In this document: positions 1 through 6,483 of the stretch, piece after piece
Numbering within the stretch: the first letter of the stretch is position 1
Layout: each line of letters begins with the position of its first letter
Origin: an uncultured Opitutia bacterium
GTDB lineage: Bacteria > Verrucomicrobiota > Verrucomicrobiia > Opitutales > UBA953
NCBI GenBank assembly: GCA_903840235.1
Contig: CAIMFE010000125.1
Span: 1 to 7,543 of the forward strand
Reading direction: 5' to 3'
DNA length: 7,543 bases
The notes under the pieces: generated by a model
The model's database searches: none
What the model was told of the DNA's origin: nothing
What the model saw: the letters and a program-made list of their open reading frames with translations, nothing else
Program-made: the position numbers and the translations under genes

Positions 1-927
1 GAAAGGAACAGCCATCAAACGAGCGTGAGGAATGGGCTTATTAGTGATTTCGCAAACACCGTAAGTGTTTTTCTTCATGCGCACAATGGCATCAGAAATT
101 TCCTTGAGCGCTTCTTGCTCATTAGAAATCAGGGAGAGTGCGAAGTCGCGATCGGCGGTGTCGCTACCAGCATCGGCTAAGTGTTGTGAGTAGCCTGAGA
201 GGTCACCAGCGTCATCTTTACCATTCTTCTTGAGTGCTTCTTCGGAGTGAAAAGCTAAACCCTTCTGAATAGCTTCACGCATTGCCATCAAGAGGTGGTA
301 ATAGCGGCGAAGTTTTTCTGGAATTTCTTTAACTTCATCACCCGCACTGGAGCCCTTGCGGAAAGGATTGGATCCACCCAGCAAATCGGCAATCGAAGCG
401 GATTCAACATTTTGAACTTTAACGGGTTGAGCACGGGAGGAAATCGCGGCTCTCTCGCGTGCTTTTCGTTCCTCATCAGGAACCCATAAATTGAGTTTAG
501 ATCCACCCTTCTTATGAGCCTTTAAAAACTCGTGAACATTTTCGATAGTGAAAAATTGTAGCTTCGGACGAACAGGGGCAATCAACACATCCTCTTTGGT
601 TATTTTCTTTCCTTCACGGTGATGGTTTAGACTAGCAACTTGTTTGTCGTGTTGAGCCTTGTTATCGACTTTAGCGGCGCCCTTAGCGTTTTTACCAGTG
701 GGCACCTTGGCGACCACGGCAGACTTCTTAACGGCTACTTTAGCAACAGGTTTAATCGGAGCCTTCGCACCTTTGACGGGAGCAGCAGGTTTAACATTCT
801 TTTTAGCGACCGGCTTAGCTTTGATCGGTGCTGTAACTTTTTTGGCAACAACGACAGGCTTCTTCGGTGAAGATTTAGCTGCAGGTTTTTTTGCGGCTGT
901 TTTTTTAGGGGGAGTTTTCTTAGGCAT
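1..927 (-). CDS. TraR/DksA-family regulator with Lys/Ala/Pro-rich N-terminal tail (partial, C-terminus cut by window edge)
   Basis: Reading from the ATG at 927, the frame stays open for 309 codons to the window edge, so the C-terminus is missing. Residues 1-87 are a basic low-complexity tail of Lys, Ala, Pro and Val with no acidic residue, like histone H1 or bacterial KA-rich tails. Residues 100-200 are a less distinctive linker with an Asn-Leu-Trp-Val patch near 145-149. From about 203 the sequence is helical and DksA-like. D256 and D259 in DTADRD match the DxxDxA tip motif of DksA, though the Ala position is Asp (D261). A zinc-finger-like YGVCEITNKPI follows at 289-299: C292 is present, but the next ligand position is T295, and the second Cys pair would lie beyond the edge. 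Family members bind the RNA polymerase secondary channel and alter initiation, DksA together with ppGpp. The start lies 5 bp after ileS with no Shine-Dalgarno, suggesting coupled translation. Family assignment is secure; the exact role is inferred. Confidence 0.85.
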   Translation of the reverse strand, partial: MPKKTPPKKTAAKKPAAKSSPKKPVVVAKKVTAPIKAKPVAKKNVKPAAPVKGAKAPIKPVAKVAVKKSAVVAKVPTGKNAKGAAKVDNKAQHDKQVASLNHHREGKKITKEDVLIAPVRPKLQFFTIENVHEFLKAHKKGGSKLNLWVPDEERKARERAAISSRAQPVKVQNVESASIADLLGGSNPFRKGSSAGDEVKEIPEKLRRYYHLLMAMREAIQKGLAFHSEEALKKNGKDDAGDLSGYSQHLADAGSDTADRDFALSLISNEQEALKEISDAIVRMKKNTYGVCEITNKPIPHARLMAVPF

Positions 928-932
928 GAAAA

Positions 933-3758
933 TTAGCTGAGTGAAAATTTAGAAGCGAGGGCTTCGCGGCAACGTGGAGAGACCATACCAAATTCTCCAG
1001 CATTCACAAGTTCAGGAACCCAGCGCCAAGAGCGTGGGCAACGCACCCCAAGTGCGTGGTCTACTTTAAATGTCAAGTCAGCCCCTGCGGTCGGAGTAAG
1101 CGTCACCGCCGAAACTATCCAAAACTCACTTAAAAGTTCAGAATAGCGGCTTAATAGAGCAAAATCCTTATTCTGAGGATCGGCCGAAACGTCCACCGCA
1201 GCCTCGAGAGATTGTCCAATTTTCTTCTCCTGACGTAACTTCTCGAGAGGGATATTCACCTGCGCCGCTAAATTTTGGATAGCGATAAAGGCCGCATGAG
1301 CCTCCAGGCCGGCGGTATCTTCCCACTCGTTCTCGACCACGGGCCAATCCTGCAAGTGCACTGCGGTGTCATCATTGTACTCAGTTTTGTGATGCAGATG
1401 TGACCAAGCTTCATCCGCCGTAAAAGGTACGAAAGGAGCAATGAGTTTTAAATATACCTGGAGAACTTGGTAAATCGCGGTCTGCGTGGAACGACGCAAC
1501 GGATGATTCACCGCCATGGTGTATAAACGGTCCTTAACAATATTATGATAAGTCGCAGATAAAGTTCCGGTCGTAAAAGCAGCAATCGCAGCCGCGGCAC
1601 GATGGAACTCATAACGCTCACACGCATCAGAAACTTCACGAATGAGTTTTGCCGTCTCTACTAAGATCCAGCGATCAATCAGAGATAGCTTTGCGGTAGG
1701 TACAGTATCGGTACTTGGATTAAAATCGTGTAAGTTTCCTAATTGGTAGCGCAACGAATTACGCATGCCGCGATACTGATTAGAGATAGTCTCAAAAATC
1801 GCATCCGAAATGGGGATATCACTTTGGTAATTTTCTGAAGCGACCCATAGACGAACAATATCGGCACCGTATTTTTTAACGTAGTCATCCGCGGTTTGCG
1901 GCTTTCCGGAATTATCTGACTTGGAAATTTTCTGACGTTTCTCATTCACCACAAATCCGTGAGTGAGCACCGAGCGATACGGTGGGGCACCTTTAACCGC
2001 AATCGCGGTCCAGAGTGATGATTGGAACCAACCACGATGTTGGTCTGATCCTTCTAGATATAAATCAGCGGGCCAATGTAAGTCGGGGTGGAGTGCACAG
2101 ACCGCTAAGTGACTGGAGCCAGAATCAATCCAAACGTCCAAGGTATCACTACCCTTCTTTAAATCCTTCGGCCAATTCGCAGGCACGGGGGCACCGTTAA
2201 GAACTTCCTTCACATCCGTTGCCCACCACCAATCTCCACCCTGCTTCGCAACTTGGGCGGCGACGTGACGAACCACACCAGCATCTAAATAAGAATCACC
2301 TGTGGAAGGTGAATAAAATGAAGGAATCGGAACACCCCAAGCACGCTGGCGAGAGATACACCAATCCGGACGTCCTTCGAGCGCAGCGCGAATACGATTC
2401 TCTCCGCTCGCTGGAATCCATTTTACCTGACTGACAGAAGCTAAAGCTTTCGCGCGAAGGCCCCCACGATCTAATCCAACGAACCATTGATCAAGTGCGC
2501 GGAAAACTACTGGCGATTTCGAACGCCAACAATGTGGGTACTGATGCTCAAAGGTGGATGATTTAATAAGCGCACCCTTCGCTTTTAATAAAGTGAGTAC
2601 GGCAATGTTAGCAGGATTTTTTCCATCCGTTTCTAAAACCGTGATACCAACTAACTCCGGTGGCACACGTCCATCATCAGCGTAAGTTCCATCGTCACGA
2701 ACCGGACAATAAGGTTCGAGACCATATTTATTTCCGGTTTGAAAATCTTCTAAGCCGTGTCCGGGAGCCGTGTGAACACAGCCCGAACCTGCATCGGTCG
2801 TCACGTATTCCGCTAAAACTACAGGAGCATCGCGTTCAATAAAAGGATGGCGCGGTAACAGGCCTTCGAGATTTTTTCCTTTAACTTTAAATCCATCAAC
2901 AGCGCCTTCTAATCCGCATTCCGAAACAAAAGCATCACGACGAGCAACAGCTACGAGATAAGATTTTTCGCCGTGGATAACTTCGACGTAATCCAACTCA
3001 GGGTGAACCGCGATGGCGAGATTCGCTGGTAACGTCCAAGGAGTCGTGGTCCAAATCACTACGGAAAGTGGATGAGCTGGCTTAAGCCCTTTGCTCTCTG
3101 GTTGAGCCACGGGGAACGCTACCCAAATGGAGTGCGAGCGTTTAGTGATGTATTCGATTTCCGCTTCCGCTAAAGCAGTCTGACAGGGAATCGACCAGTA
3201 AACAGGTTTCTTCGAACGATACACTAAGCCTTGTTCAACGAAATTAGAAAATCCTTTGAGAATTTCAGATTCGTAAACGGGATCCATCGTGCGGTATTCC
3301 GACTTCCAATCGGCGAGAACTCCCAAGCGACGAAACTGTCCGCGTTGTTTTTCGATGTAGCTCGCCGAAAATTCAGCACAAGCCTTGCGAATCCCCAAAG
3401 GCTCTAAGGATTGTTTCTTGGCCTGCAGTTCCTTCATTACTTTATGTTCAATCGGCAAACCGTGACAATCCCAGCCGGGCACATAAGGCGTACGCAAACC
3501 TTTCATCGATTTGAAACGCAGGATAGAATCTTTTAAAAGTTTGTTGAGTGCCGTTCCGATATGAACGTCGCCATTGGTGAACGGCGGACCGTCGTGCAGA
3601 ACAAACGCCGGCTTCCCAGTAGCACGCTTCTGAATTTTTTCGTATAATTTAAGACGATCCCAGTGGGCGATTCGCACAGGTTCGCGCTCAGCCAACCCTG
3701 CCCGCATGGGGAAGTCGGTCACAGGCAAATTCAGGGTGTCCTTGAGCTCTACGGCCAT
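933..3758 (-). CDS. ileS: Isoleucine--tRNA ligase (IleRS)
   Basis: This cytoplasmic class I synthetase charges tRNA-Ile with isoleucine using ATP and edits misactivated valine. The protein is 941 residues, close to the usual bacterial length of about 940, and uncut. Seen in order: the HIGH-type motif HIGT at 66-69 after DGPPFTNG; PGWDCHGLPIE at 94-104; the CP1 editing domain with WTTTPWTLPAN at 236-246 and HTAPGHGLED at 329-338, whose D338 matches the conserved editing Asp; DWCISRQRAWGVPIP at 465-479; and the KMSKS-type motif KISKS at 610-614. An anticodon-binding helical region follows. The C-terminal zinc-finger segment is degenerate: C907-P-R-S910 and S927-P-R-C930, where the E. coli type has four Cys. 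The ATG at 3758 gives a normal N-terminus; no Shine-Dalgarno precedes it. It is the first gene of a likely two-or-more-gene operon with the DksA-type regulator. By analogy with E. coli ileS-lspA, lspA may lie further on, outside the window. Confidence 0.98.
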   Translation of the reverse strand: MAVELKDTLNLPVTDFPMRAGLAEREPVRIAHWDRLKLYEKIQKRATGKPAFVLHDGPPFTNGDVHIGTALNKLLKDSILRFKSMKGLRTPYVPGWDCHGLPIEHKVMKELQAKKQSLEPLGIRKACAEFSASYIEKQRGQFRRLGVLADWKSEYRTMDPVYESEILKGFSNFVEQGLVYRSKKPVYWSIPCQTALAEAEIEYITKRSHSIWVAFPVAQPESKGLKPAHPLSVVIWTTTPWTLPANLAIAVHPELDYVEVIHGEKSYLVAVARRDAFVSECGLEGAVDGFKVKGKNLEGLLPRHPFIERDAPVVLAEYVTTDAGSGCVHTAPGHGLEDFQTGNKYGLEPYCPVRDDGTYADDGRVPPELVGITVLETDGKNPANIAVLTLLKAKGALIKSSTFEHQYPHCWRSKSPVVFRALDQWFVGLDRGGLRAKALASVSQVKWIPASGENRIRAALEGRPDWCISRQRAWGVPIPSFYSPSTGDSYLDAGVVRHVAAQVAKQGGDWWWATDVKEVLNGAPVPANWPKDLKKGSDTLDVWIDSGSSHLAVCALHPDLHWPADLYLEGSDQHRGWFQSSLWTAIAVKGAPPYRSVLTHGFVVNEKRQKISKSDNSGKPQTADDYVKKYGADIVRLWVASENYQSDIPISDAIFETISNQYRGMRNSLRYQLGNLHDFNPSTDTVPTAKLSLIDRWILVETAKLIREVSDACERYEFHRAAAAIAAFTTGTLSATYHNIVKDRLYTMAVNHPLRRSTQTAIYQVLQVYLKLIAPFVPFTADEAWSHLHHKTEYNDDTAVHLQDWPVVENEWEDTAGLEAHAAFIAIQNLAAQVNIPLEKLRQEKKIGQSLEAAVDVSADPQNKDFALLSRYSELLSEFWIVSAVTLTPTAGADLTFKVDHALGVRCPRSWRWVPELVNAGEFGMVSPRCREALASKFSLS

Positions 3759-3942
3759 AATTGATAAAGTTTAATGTGTGTTAATTAGCAGGTGGCAATA
3801 CCCCACCGGGCGGGCAGAATGATGGAGATACACGTATTGGCAAGGGGTAGATGCGAAAAAATGACCACTGGGTATCAAATATAAAAGGTAAAAATCGGGT
3901 AGTATTGACAGACATTAGGATAAAGCCACCAATGTTGAATCC
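3759..3942. promoter_or_regulatory. Divergent intergenic region between ileS and the small membrane protein gene
   Basis: These 184 bp must hold the promoters for ileS (-) and the small gene (+), because both flanking genes start here. I see only weak sigma70-like candidates. On the minus strand, TTGCCA (3793-3798) matches five of six -35 bases but has only poor -10 candidates near ileS. Also on the minus strand, TATATT (3878-3883) is a fair -10 without a good -35. On the plus strand, TTGACA (3905-3910) is a perfect -35, but nothing resembling TATAAT lies 16-18 bp downstream and the start codon is 32 bp away. No T-box antiterminator signature or riboswitch was recognised. The promoter function is inferred from gene layout; the exact sites are not established. 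Confidence 0.45.
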
Positions 3943-4203
3943 ATGGATAACTCGAAGCCAAAGCTGGTCACCAAACAAGGGGCAATCATCGATGTCACCC
4001 TGACGCTCATTTTCTTCGTCGCCATGACGGGCGTACTTAAGAATCACGTGCCCTGGGTCGAATCCGGCGAATTCGCGGTATTACTCGGTGGCGCCTATGC
4101 CTCAGCCTGCCTTTCGGGTGTATTCTGGTTAGCCCTCTCACTCTTCCGAGTCACGCTCGCTGACCAAGTTCTGCAAAAAACAGAATCGCAGAAGAATAAC
4201 TAA
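3943..4203 (+). CDS. Small two-TM membrane protein of unknown function
   Basis: I do not recognise this 86-residue protein. It has a short basic N-terminus (K6, K8, K11), a first hydrophobic helix at about 14-32, a short loop with HVPWVESGE at 35-43, a second hydrophobic helix at about 44-68 rich in small residues (GGAYASA), and a polar tail ending KTESQKNN. The positive charges suggest a membrane hairpin with both ends in the cytoplasm. The ATG at 3943 is the only reasonable start: the frame upstream meets a TAG at 3916 without another start codon, and there is no Shine-Dalgarno at the usual distance. It is real rather than a shadow because it fills the gap between two opposed minus-strand units, has a classic TM pattern, and is followed 18 bp after its TAA by a strong terminator. 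It is transcribed alone. No function can be given. Confidence 0.75.
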   Translation: MDNSKPKLVTKQGAIIDVTLTLIFFVAMTGVLKNHVPWVESGEFAVLLGGAYASACLSGVFWLALSLFRVTLADQVLQKTESQKNN

Positions 4204-4221
4204 TTAAAAATTCTTTCGTCC

Positions 4222-4255
4222 AAAGAAGGCCAGCTCACTGCTGGCCTTCTTTTTT
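4222..4255. terminator. Intrinsic terminator between converging genes
   Basis: A 13-bp perfect stem (4222-4234 with 4240-4252) with a 5-nt loop TCACT is followed on the plus strand by T residues through 4255, the standard form of a Rho-independent terminator for the small membrane gene. GTCC (4218-4221) and GGAC (4256-4259) could extend the stem with a bulge. On the minus strand the same hairpin can form, but its T-tract is weaker, so termination of the trpS cluster here is likely but less certain. The minus-strand gene ends inside the loop: its TGA is 4235-4237. Confidence 0.88.
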
Positions 4256-5329
4256 GGACAAACCAGCCGAAAGCGCGGTCTCAATTTCTTTTCTTAATTC
4301 GTTAGCGGCACTGCGCTCTTTTAAGAACTCTTCCCACTGCTGATCTAACTCTTCAGGCGTGGCCGTAGAAAAATTTTCCAGCCACGTACCGAGCGTTCGC
4401 CAAGCATTATGATAAACTGGATTTTGACGCAGGAGTTCTCGACGTAAAGCAACGAGGCGTGACTTCATTTCTATTTGTACGCCTTGGGCATCTCGATTTT
4501 TTACCGCCAGCGGGCCGGTTAAAATGACATCGCCCTGACCTAAATCGAAAACGAAGCGCGACAAATCATCCAACGTCTCCGCTGATTCGCGCATACCCAA
4601 ACTCACGGGTGCACGATTTAATAGCAAATTTGCCCGCGCCATTAACCACCAGCTTTCATCGAGGGATTTATTCTTAACTACTAATTTTAAAATATCTTCA
4701 CCCTGCGCACTGTTAATTAGAATTTTGGTTTGTTCAGCACTGGAACCCATTTCATTTCGAACCGCTCGCCAAAACAGAAAAGATTCTGCGTCGGACGACT
4801 GCCCTTTTATAATTTTCTCTAATGATGACGGGGTGTTTGTGCGACCTTGACGATACCACCAATCCATCATCGCCGGGCGCAATAACCCAATGATTTCGGA
4901 CTTCAAAGCTTGGCGCAACCAGATGGGACTCTTGTCGTAAGGTCGCCCTCCCGCCAAAGCGGCACGCGCTAACCACGTACAAGCGACCGCCTCGGCCACT
5001 TGGCCCGAAATGTCATCTTTCGTATTAATATTAATTTGAGTGAGAATCTCTCCGCTCATATTGCGCACTGAAACGGGAGGCGCATTTTTGGTTTCTACTA
5101 ATTCAATGCGTGCTTTAGGCGGAGGCAAAGCCGGCATAAATAATACCTGCTCCATGTAGCGATTGATGGCCTCACAATGCGAAGCGACAAAACTTAACTC
5201 GTTTAAATTATATCCTAAAACTACACCCAGTGAAGTTTCATTAATATAGAGATGTGGCTCAACGCGGGGAACTTCCGGAGTCGCAGGCGGAGTCGTTAAA
5301 AGGATACAAGCAGCCAACAGACTCAACAT
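4235..5329 (-). CDS. Exported or membrane-tethered protein of unknown function, possible degenerate gluzincin-like metallopeptidase
   Basis: This 364-residue protein is not one I can name. Residues 1-16 form a short hydrophobic stretch (MLSLLAACILL) followed by a Pro/Thr-rich segment, suggesting a signal peptide or lipoprotein signal. However, there is no basic n-region, and the LAAC lipobox-like site at 5-8 sits unusually close to the start. Residues 25-145 loosely follow peptidase-MA-type gluzincins: where an HExxH helix would be there is A112-E113-A-V-A116, and about 20 residues later PIWLRQAL (135-142) resembles the P-x-W-L-x-E-G-x-A segment with Gln for Glu. If related, it has lost its zinc ligands. 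Residues 150-340 are mostly helical with many Trp; the tail (325-364) is charged and helical. The ATG at 5329 follows the upstream stop by one codon, so it is almost certainly cotranscribed with the coiled-coil gene and trpS. Existence is well supported by length and tight spacing; the peptidase relation is tentative. Confidence 0.8.
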   Translation of the reverse strand: MLSLLAACILLTTPPATPEVPRVEPHLYINETSLGVVLGYNLNELSFVASHCEAINRYMEQVLFMPALPPPKARIELVETKNAPPVSVRNMSGEILTQININTKDDISGQVAEAVACTWLARAALAGGRPYDKSPIWLRQALKSEIIGLLRPAMMDWWYRQGRTNTPSSLEKIIKGQSSDAESFLFWRAVRNEMGSSAEQTKILINSAQGEDILKLVVKNKSLDESWWLMARANLLLNRAPVSLGMRESAETLDDLSRFVFDLGQGDVILTGPLAVKNRDAQGVQIEMKSRLVALRRELLRQNPVYHNAWRTLGTWLENFSTATPEELDQQWEEFLKERSAANELRKEIETALSAGLSKKEGQQ

Positions 5330-5332
5330 ACA

Positions 5333-6463
5333 TTAAGATCCCGCAAAATGATCTTCATTCACTTCAACGGGCTCACCGCCTGAAAGATGCAGAGGCTCAC
5401 CCAAAAGTGTTTGATCATTTTTCCAAACCTCAATCGTCGCCGGTGCTTCTGGGTCTGGAGAAATCCACTGCCAGCGACCGATTCCTAAAAATGTCATTGG
5501 AATACCTTTTTCCATACTCAAACCAGGACCAGTACCACGCACATAAGGCTTATTTCCAATACCAATCATGAGGTTAATCGTCAGTGCGGTGCCCTGGGCA
5601 GATGTGGGAGCAGACTCCGTCTTTTCTTCAACAGGCTCGGCTTCGGATTTCGCAACTTCTTCAATTTCTACCTCCTCCACTTCTTCTTCAGCCTCTTCAA
5701 CTTCTTCATCATCTACGTCTTCATCATCATCAGAAATAACCGCTTCGGCCTCCGGCTCTTCTTCCTGAACGGAAGCTGGACTAGGAGCGGAGGCCTTAGA
5801 GGGGTTTTCCTGAATCGATTTCACCTGAGATTGTAAATCATCGATGCGGTCACTCGTTTTCTCAATTTGTTGACCGACCTTTTTAATTTCATCACGCACT
5901 TTCTTGAAGTCATCCGCCACTTCTTCCGTATCCGCCACCACGCCGCGCAGTGTATTCGTGAGCGAACTTACTTTTTCGTTTAAATCATCCATGTCTTCTT
6001 TCTTTGCCGCCGAGGCCGCTGAACTCATATCTTTTTCAACCGACTTCACTTTATTCTCTAAAATGGCAAAAGCGGATTTGATTTGGTTGATTTCCGTCGA
6101 AGCTCGCTGGGCAATTGCTTCACTGGCCGAACGGCTATTTTGTTCCACTTCAGTGAGACGACGGGAAAGGACTTCCATCGCGGATCTAAATTCATCGCGT
6201 TGCCGATCGAGCTCTTCTTTCAGTGCAGCACGTAAGCGAGCCTGCTCAGCCATTCTTTCTTTTTTGTCACCGCCCTCCGACATCACCGGGATAACGACAA
6301 TCAACGAGGCAATTAAAATGCCTGCGCCCGCGAGAAAAGCGTCCCAGCCATCTCGCTTCGGAGCATCGGAATAAATAAATAAAATGGCTAGCACCGCCAG
6401 AAAATCTGCGGCGACTAGAAACCATTTCTCTTGGAGTATTTTTTCGATTTCGCGGTTCTTCAT
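5333..6463 (-). CDS. Membrane-anchored coiled-coil protein with acidic linker and C-terminal beta-domain
   Basis: This 376-residue protein has four visible parts. Two hydrophobic helices at about 14-31 and 41-61 form a membrane hairpin; basic residues before the first and after the second (KK at 67-68, then several Arg and Lys) suggest both ends are cytoplasmic. Residues 66-217 are a long coiled coil rich in Glu, Lys, Gln and Arg with heptad-like hydrophobics. Residues 234-283 are an extremely acidic Glu/Asp linker bordered by Ser/Pro/Ala-rich stretches. Residues 291-376 form a compact domain with IGIGNK (300-305), RGTGPGLS (309-316), KGIPM (319-323), GRWQW (329-333) and a WKNDQTLLGE segment (347-356). 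I infer an Ig-like or E-set fold resembling carbohydrate-binding-type domains in verrucomicrobial proteins. The ATG at 6463 lies 20 bp after trpS with no Shine-Dalgarno. A structural, scaffolding or envelope role is plausible, but no function is established. Confidence 0.85.
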   Translation of the reverse strand: MKNREIEKILQEKWFLVAADFLAVLAILFIYSDAPKRDGWDAFLAGAGILIASLIVVIPVMSEGGDKKERMAEQARLRAALKEELDRQRDEFRSAMEVLSRRLTEVEQNSRSASEAIAQRASTEINQIKSAFAILENKVKSVEKDMSSAASAAKKEDMDDLNEKVSSLTNTLRGVVADTEEVADDFKKVRDEIKKVGQQIEKTSDRIDDLQSQVKSIQENPSKASAPSPASVQEEEPEAEAVISDDDEDVDDEEVEEAEEEVEEVEIEEVAKSEAEPVEEKTESAPTSAQGTALTINLMIGIGNKPYVRGTGPGLSMEKGIPMTFLGIGRWQWISPDPEAPATIEVWKNDQTLLGEPLHLSGGEPVEVNEDHFAGS

Positions 6464-6483
6464 GGGTAGTTTTAGGGGTAAAT

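Noticed and set aside
640..940. Two overlapping plus-strand ORFs of 76 and 93 codons
   Set aside because: They are antisense to the Lys/Ala-rich tail of the DksA-type regulator. The hydrophobic appearance comes from reading Lys/Ala codons on the other strand.
3793..3822. GC-rich CCCCACCGGGCGGG stretch as a hairpin
   Set aside because: Pairing fails at the inner positions, and no T-tract follows on either strand.
3905..3933. Sigma70 promoter built on the perfect TTGACA at 3905-3910
   Set aside because: No acceptable -10 box lies at 15-19 bp, and the start would fall within or next to the ATG at 3943. It is kept only as a weak candidate in the intergenic entry.
3759..3942. T-box riboswitch for ileS
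   Set aside because: The leader side is too short for a full T-box plus terminator, and neither the conserved T-box core nor a terminator hairpin is visible.
3781..4047. 88-codon minus-strand ORF upstream of ileS
   Set aside because: It overlaps the small membrane gene antisense, has no start signal and no recognisable domain. It would lie in the promoter region of ileS.
5306..5317. Confident lipoprotein call from LAAC at residues 5-8
   Set aside because: Too few residues precede the Cys and there is no basic n-region, so it is reported as an oddity and not as a lipoprotein assignment.
5254..5571. 105-codon plus-strand ORF spanning a gene junction
   Set aside because: It is antisense across the ends of two well-supported minus-strand genes, with a low-complexity-free but featureless sequence and no promoter or terminator context.
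5568..5768. 66-codon Ser/Thr-rich plus-strand ORF
   Set aside because: It is the complement of the Glu/Asp linker codons (GAA/GAT/GAG read as TTC/ATC/CTC in other frames), so the Ser run is a composition artefact.
5904..6374. 156-codon plus-strand ORF
   Set aside because: It lies wholly antisense to the coiled-coil gene. Its Ser/Arg/Ala composition is what the complement of Glu/Lys/Ala coiled-coil codons gives, and there is no start signal or domain.
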